Shown in pieces: positions 6,032 through 8,635 of a DNA stretch of 8,635 nucleotides (its first letter is position 1; each line of letters begins with the position of its first letter). Source of the stretch: DAONLM01 sp035406685 (GTDB lineage: Bacteria; Spirochaetota; GWE2-31-10; MWDO01); contig DAONLM010000127.1 of NCBI GenBank assembly GCA_035406685.1, forward strand, positions 1 through 8,635, read 5' to 3'. The notes under the pieces are model-generated. The model saw only the letters and a list, made by a program, of their open reading frames with translations. It did no database searches and had not been told where the DNA came from. The translations under genes and the position numbers were made by a program.

Positions 6032-6538
6032 TTATAAGAATTTTATCTCTTTCAGGCAAAAATTTAAGTTGAATTTGAGTAAAAAGTAGTCGTTATGCTC
6101 TATTGAGCAGGGGATATCTTGGGCTCTTCCCTCCTTCACAACACAAGCCTTTCTTATCTTTAAACCCTCTATCTCATTTTTTAGTTTTTGTATCATCTTC
6201 ATAAATTTCTCTTCCCCATAAATTTGAATGCCAGCAAAATATACTTCAAGCAACTCCCTAATAAGAGTTGCTATGCTAAATGAATTCAACTGATCATGTA
6301 CAAGTTTCAATTCATTATACACCTCCTCTGGTAAAAACACTCTTATTTTTTCAGAGGCATTTATAAATTTATAATCCTTCTCCCTCCTCTTTTCATAAAG
6401 GTGTTTTTTGCGTAGTATAGGAATCATCGATAAAATTATTTCTCGCACAATGGCTGAAAGATCTTTATTTTTCTTTTCTTTCAAATATTTAATTTTATCA
6501 AATAGAGATTTATTCAATACAAAATCAAATTCTTTCAT
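6032..6538 (-). CDS. Tandem ribbon-helix-helix domain protein, putative DNA-binding regulator
   Basis: I do not recognise an exact family. The 168-residue protein shows two ribbon-helix-helix-like segments in one chain: about 4-41 (beta strand FDFVLNK, helices from SLFDKIKYL and LSAIVREIILSM) and about 64-102 (IRVFLPE, EEVYNELKLV, IATLIRELLEVYF). The two align well with each other, as expected of an internal duplication. This resembles a single-chain RHH dimer, an arrangement known from TraY of the F plasmid. A short charged helix (105-128) and a tail (129-168) of unknown fold follow. AGGAGG (6551-6546) seven bases before the ATG is a strong ribosome binding site. The tail codons include an inverted exact copy of AGATATCCCC. 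The gene lies upstream of and in line with the thioredoxin operon, but that operon has its own promoter. DNA binding and any target are inferred. Confidence 0.75.
   Translation of the reverse strand: MKEFDFVLNKSLFDKIKYLKEKKNKDLSAIVREIILSMIPILRKKHLYEKRREKDYKFINASEKIRVFLPEEVYNELKLVHDQLNSFSIATLIRELLEVYFAGIQIYGEEKFMKMIQKLKNEIEGLKIRKACVVKEGRAQDIPCSIEHNDYFLLKFNLNFCLKEIKFL
6110..6119 (-). repeat. Inverted exact copy of AGATATCCCC inside the RHH gene
   Basis: GGGGATATCT on the plus strand is AGATATCCCC on the coding strand, where it covers codons 140-143 (Q-D-I-P). It is followed at once by TGCTC-AATA-GAGCA, a perfect 5-bp hairpin. The same 10-mer at 8355 is followed by CTGTAT-AAA-ATACAG, which overlaps its last C, a similar layout of 10-mer plus hairpin. 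The stretch around 6097-6140 looks richer in G/C than the rest of the gene. Confidence 0.5.
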
Positions 6539-6685
6539 ATTTAATCCTCCTCTTAAAAAAATATTTTCTATATATTAATCACAAAATTTTTAATAAAATC
6601 CTTTACAAATTTTAGAAAAAAAATTAAAAAATTTTTCCTAAAAATAAAATCGCACCCAATCACAATTCAAAAATTAAAATTATAA

Positions 6686-6713
6686 TTGACTAAAAATAAA
6701 AAAATTGTTAAAA
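6686..6713 (+). promoter_or_regulatory. Possible promoter of tRNA-Leu
   Basis: TTGACT (6686-6691), a 16-base spacer and TTAAAA (6708-6713) lie 13 bases before the mature 5' end. The -35 is good and the -10 is poor. The rest of the gap 6539-6726 is AT-rich, and I could not place a convincing promoter for the RHH gene in it. Confidence 0.35.
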
Positions 6714-6726
6714 AGCATATACAAAA

Positions 6727-6810
6727 GCCGGCGTGATGGAATTGGTAGACGTGCCAGACTCAAAATCTGGTGGAGGCAACTCTGTATCGGTTCGAGTCCG
6801 ATCGTCGGCA
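6727..6810 (+). tRNA. tRNA-Leu (anticodon CAA)
   Basis: This is a complete class II tRNA of 84 bases. The acceptor stem is GCCGGCG (6727-6733) with CGTCGGC (6803-6809), one G-T pair, and discriminator A at 6810. The anticodon stem is CCAGA/TCTGG (6754-6758, 6766-6770) around the loop CTCAAAA, giving anticodon CAA (6761-6763), which reads UUG. The long variable arm uses GGAG-GCAA-CTCT, and the T arm is ATCGG-TTCGAGT-CCGAT. CCA is not encoded (TTA follows), so a CCA-adding enzyme is required. The gene ends three bases from the stop codon of the convergent asnS gene, leaving no room for its own terminator outside that gene. Confidence 0.97.
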
Positions 6811-6813
6811 TTA

Positions 6814-8202
6814 TTAAAAATTTATCGATTTATAAGTTCGAGGAAATGGTATAACATCCCTTATATTTTGCATTCCGCTTATATATTGAATAAGCCTTTC
6901 AAATCCGAGCCCAAATCCAGAATGTGGAACTGTTCCAAATTTTCTTAATTCAAGATACCACCAGTAATTTTCCTCTTTTAATCCTAATTCTTTAATTCTT
7001 TTTAATAGCTTATCATAATTCTCCTCTCTTTCGCTTCCTCCAATTATTTCACCTAATTTAGGAACAAGAACATCCATTGCTCTAACAGTCTTATTGTCAT
7101 CATTTAATTTCATATAGAATGCCTTTATATCTTTTGGATAATCTGTAACAATTATTGGTTTCTTAAAAACAATCTCAGTTAGAAATCTTTCATGTTCAGC
7201 CTGTAGATTTACCCCCCATTCAACCGGATATTCAAATTTTTTCTTTGATTCCTTGAGAATATTTATTGCCTCTGTATATGTTATTCTTTCAAATTTCTCT
7301 TTTACAATATTTTCAAGATTTGAAATTACTGTATTATCAATTCTTTCATTAAAAAATTCAAGATCATCCCTACAATTTTTAAGAACATAGTTAAAAAGAT
7401 ACTTTAAAAATTCTTCTGCTATATCCATATTATCATTTATATCACAGAAAGCCATTTCCGGCTCTATCATCCAGAATTCGGCAAGATGCCTTGTAGTACT
7501 CGAATGTTCAGCCCTGAAAGTTGGGCCAAAAGTATATATTTTAGAGAGAGCACAGGCATATGCTTCTCCATTCAATTGGCCACTAACAGTTAAAAATGTC
7601 TCCTTACCAAAAAAATCTTTTAAATAGTCAACTTTTCCATCTAAAAATGGCAACTTTTCAAGATCAAGAGTGGTGACTCTAAACATCTCGCCAGCTCCTT
7701 CACAGTCAGAAGAGGTAATAAGTGGTGTATGAATATAAAAAAAACCCCTATCTTTAAAAAAAGTATGAATAGCATAGCTTAATTCACTTCTTAATCTTGC
7801 AATTGCACCAAAAGTATTTGTTCTTGGTCTAAGATGTGCAATTTCTCTTAAAAATTCAAAAGAATGCTTCTTCTTTTGAAGAGGATATTCAAGAGGATTA
7901 GCATCACCATATATATGAATCTCATTAGCAATCAATTCAATCCTTTGATTTTTTCCTTGAGAAGGCACAACTCTTCCATTGATAGATATAGATGCCCCAG
8001 TATTTAAGATACTAATTTTTTGTTTATAATCAGGTAATTGGCTATCTATAATAATTTGAAGACTTTTTATAGTTGAGCCATCATTTATCTCTAAAAAACA
8101 GAAATCCTTTGCCTCCCTTTTTGTTCTTATCCATCCTTTTACATTAATTCCCTGATTTTTTGGCTCTAATTTTAAAATTTCTTTAATAGATAGAGTTCTC
8201 AT
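6814..8202 (-). CDS. asnS: Asparaginyl-tRNA synthetase
   Basis: AsnS attaches asparagine to tRNA-Asn in the cytoplasm. The 462-residue length is typical. An N-terminal OB fold (about 18-100) binds the anticodon and a class II catalytic core follows. Motif 1 lies near 147-162 (ending IHTPLIT). VSGQLNGEAYACALSKIYTF (206-225) is the AsnRS-type substrate loop. Motif 2 is FRAEHSSTTRHLAEFWMIEPE (229-249). Motif 3 is GFGLGFERL (429-437) with R436, followed by the ending VIPFPR. These features separate it from aspartyl- and lysyl-tRNA synthetases. GGAGG (8212-8208) lies five bases before the ATG. A consensus promoter starts the transcript about 15 bases upstream. The TAA stop is at 6816-6814, directly against the opposing tRNA gene. 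Its presence suggests direct charging of tRNA-Asn and not only the amidotransferase route. Confidence 0.98.
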   Translation of the reverse strand: MRTLSIKEILKLEPKNQGINVKGWIRTKREAKDFCFLEINDGSTIKSLQIIIDSQLPDYKQKISILNTGASISINGRVVPSQGKNQRIELIANEIHIYGDANPLEYPLQKKKHSFEFLREIAHLRPRTNTFGAIARLRSELSYAIHTFFKDRGFFYIHTPLITSSDCEGAGEMFRVTTLDLEKLPFLDGKVDYLKDFFGKETFLTVSGQLNGEAYACALSKIYTFGPTFRAEHSSTTRHLAEFWMIEPEMAFCDINDNMDIAEEFLKYLFNYVLKNCRDDLEFFNERIDNTVISNLENIVKEKFERITYTEAINILKESKKKFEYPVEWGVNLQAEHERFLTEIVFKKPIIVTDYPKDIKAFYMKLNDDNKTVRAMDVLVPKLGEIIGGSEREENYDKLLKRIKELGLKEENYWWYLELRKFGTVPHSGFGLGFERLIQYISGMQNIRDVIPFPRTYKSINF

Positions 8203-8223
8203 TTTCTCCTCCCTTTCATTATG

Positions 8224-8252
8224 TATATACTAAAACAAATTTATTTTGTCAA
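8224..8252 (-). promoter_or_regulatory. Consensus promoter of asnS
   Basis: On the minus strand TTGACA (8252-8247), a 17-base spacer and TATATA (8229-8224) form a strong sigma70 promoter. The start would fall near 8217, leaving a very short leader, so a leader attenuator or T-box is excluded for this promoter. Confidence 0.82.
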
Positions 8253-8266
8253 AATTATTTCTTAAT

Positions 8267-8278
8267 ACGACAATTGTC
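8267..8278. promoter_or_regulatory. GACAATTGTC palindrome upstream of asnS
   Basis: A perfect 10-bp palindrome (8269-8278) preceded by TAC lies 16 bases upstream of the asnS -35 box. The related TACGACATATGTC occurs at 4059-4071, and in both places a GATATC array follows 60 to 80 bases later. It could be an operator or one end of a composite repeat element. Confidence 0.4.
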
Positions 8279-8352
8279 ATTCATAGATATTTTGAAAATA
8301 TACAACAAACTTTTATTAAAAAAATATATGTTATTTTATTTAGATTTTCTAG

Positions 8353-8404
8353 GTAGATATCCCCTGTATAAAATACAGATATCCCCTTTCTAACTATGGA
8401 TATC
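8353..8404 (+). repeat. GATATC array 2 (three units, 21-22-base period)
   Basis: Units start at 8355 (AGATATCCCC), 8377 (AGATATCCCC) and 8398 (GGATATCAAT). The first two match array 1 base for base over the core, and the intervening CCCTGTATAAAA is also shared. CTGTAT-AAA-ATACAG between the units (8364-8378) is a perfect 6-bp hairpin. The array sits upstream of asnS and downstream of the partial gene at the right edge. The remainder of 8405-8507 is AT-rich with nothing I can name. Confidence 0.7.
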
Positions 8405-8507
8405 AATTTCTAAAAATAATATCTCTATAAGGCAAAAAATAGATACACAATTATAGCTTTAATACAGGATATATGATTTATATAGCAAAAGGTTTTTAAA
8501 TATTACT

Positions 8508-8635
8508 TCATATCAAAAATTCCAGTAATAAAGGCAATCTATCAAGAAATTCAAAATTTTTATTCTTAAAATAAAAAAGACCACAAAAAATATAATTTTC
8601 TAATGTTTCCTGTATGTTATTTTTCTTTAGATTAT
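8508..8635 (-). CDS. C-terminal fragment of an unidentified protein (runs off the window)
   Basis: A minus-strand frame is open from the right edge for 41 codons to TGA at 8510-8508. The translated end reads, in part, NIQETLENYIFCGLFYF and LDRLPLLLEFLI. In sequence this rich in stop codons an open stretch of 41 codons with mixed charged and hydrophobic residues is suggestive of real coding. No start, domain or family can be seen. It would lie in the same direction as asnS, about 300 bases upstream of it. Confidence 0.45.
   Translation of the reverse strand, partial: NLKKNNIQETLENYIFCGLFYFKNKNFEFLDRLPLLLEFLI

Noticed and set aside
6733..6948. Plus-strand open frame beginning MMELVDVPDSKSGG
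   Set aside because: It is the translation of the tRNA-Leu gene followed by the antisense of the asnS 3' end; such false frames over class II tRNA genes are well known.
8203..8352. T-box or leader attenuator upstream of asnS
   Set aside because: The consensus promoter leaves only about 15 bases of leader, and no T-box core or terminator/antiterminator pair is visible.

Overview
The window is very AT-rich bacterial DNA with short intergenic spaces rich in A/T runs, Shine-Dalgarno sites of the AGGAGG type and three near-perfect TTGACA-N17-TATNNN promoters. Two secreted proteins carry lipoprotein signal peptides with relaxed lipoboxes (LFSC, SYSC), and an M23-type envelope protein is present. 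This points to a low-GC diderm bacterium. The loose lipoboxes would suit a spirochaete, but nothing here proves that.

Layout. Positions 1-312 hold no gene I can support, only a direct repeat of GTCTGTCCCT and a promoter for the first gene. 313-1365 (+) encodes a lipoprotein with two peptidoglycan-binding domains and a divergent M23 domain, closed by a strong terminator (1378-1422). 1579-2352, 2354-2809 and 2835-3956 (+) form an apparent operon: a TatD-type metal-dependent nuclease, a short ArgA-like GNAT acetyltransferase and tRNA-guanine transglycosylase, driven by a consensus promoter at 1460-1488. 3957-4306 is a convergent gap of about 350 bases holding an array of GATATC-centred repeats.

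On the minus strand, 5845-5003 (thioredoxin-fold lipoprotein with a helical repeat tail) and 4993-4307 (ICMT-like membrane methyltransferase) form a two-gene operon with its own promoter next to a 22-bp AT palindrome. Upstream of it, 6538-6032 (-) encodes a protein with two tandem ribbon-helix-helix domains. A tRNA-Leu(CAA) gene (6727-6810, +) ends 3 bases from the stop codon of the convergent asparaginyl-tRNA synthetase gene (8202-6814, -). 8203-8507 holds the asnS promoter and a second GATATC array, and the right edge holds the C-terminal end of an unidentified minus-strand gene.

How the parts fit. tgt, tRNA-Leu and asnS are translation and tRNA-modification housekeeping genes, and tatD and the GNAT gene share the tgt transcript. 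The lipoprotein and the thioredoxin/methyltransferase pair act at the envelope. The most unusual signal is the intergenic repeat family: the exact 10-mer AGATATCCCC occurs twice downstream of tgt, twice upstream of asnS in a clearly homologous stretch, and once inverted inside the 3' end of the ribbon-helix-helix gene.
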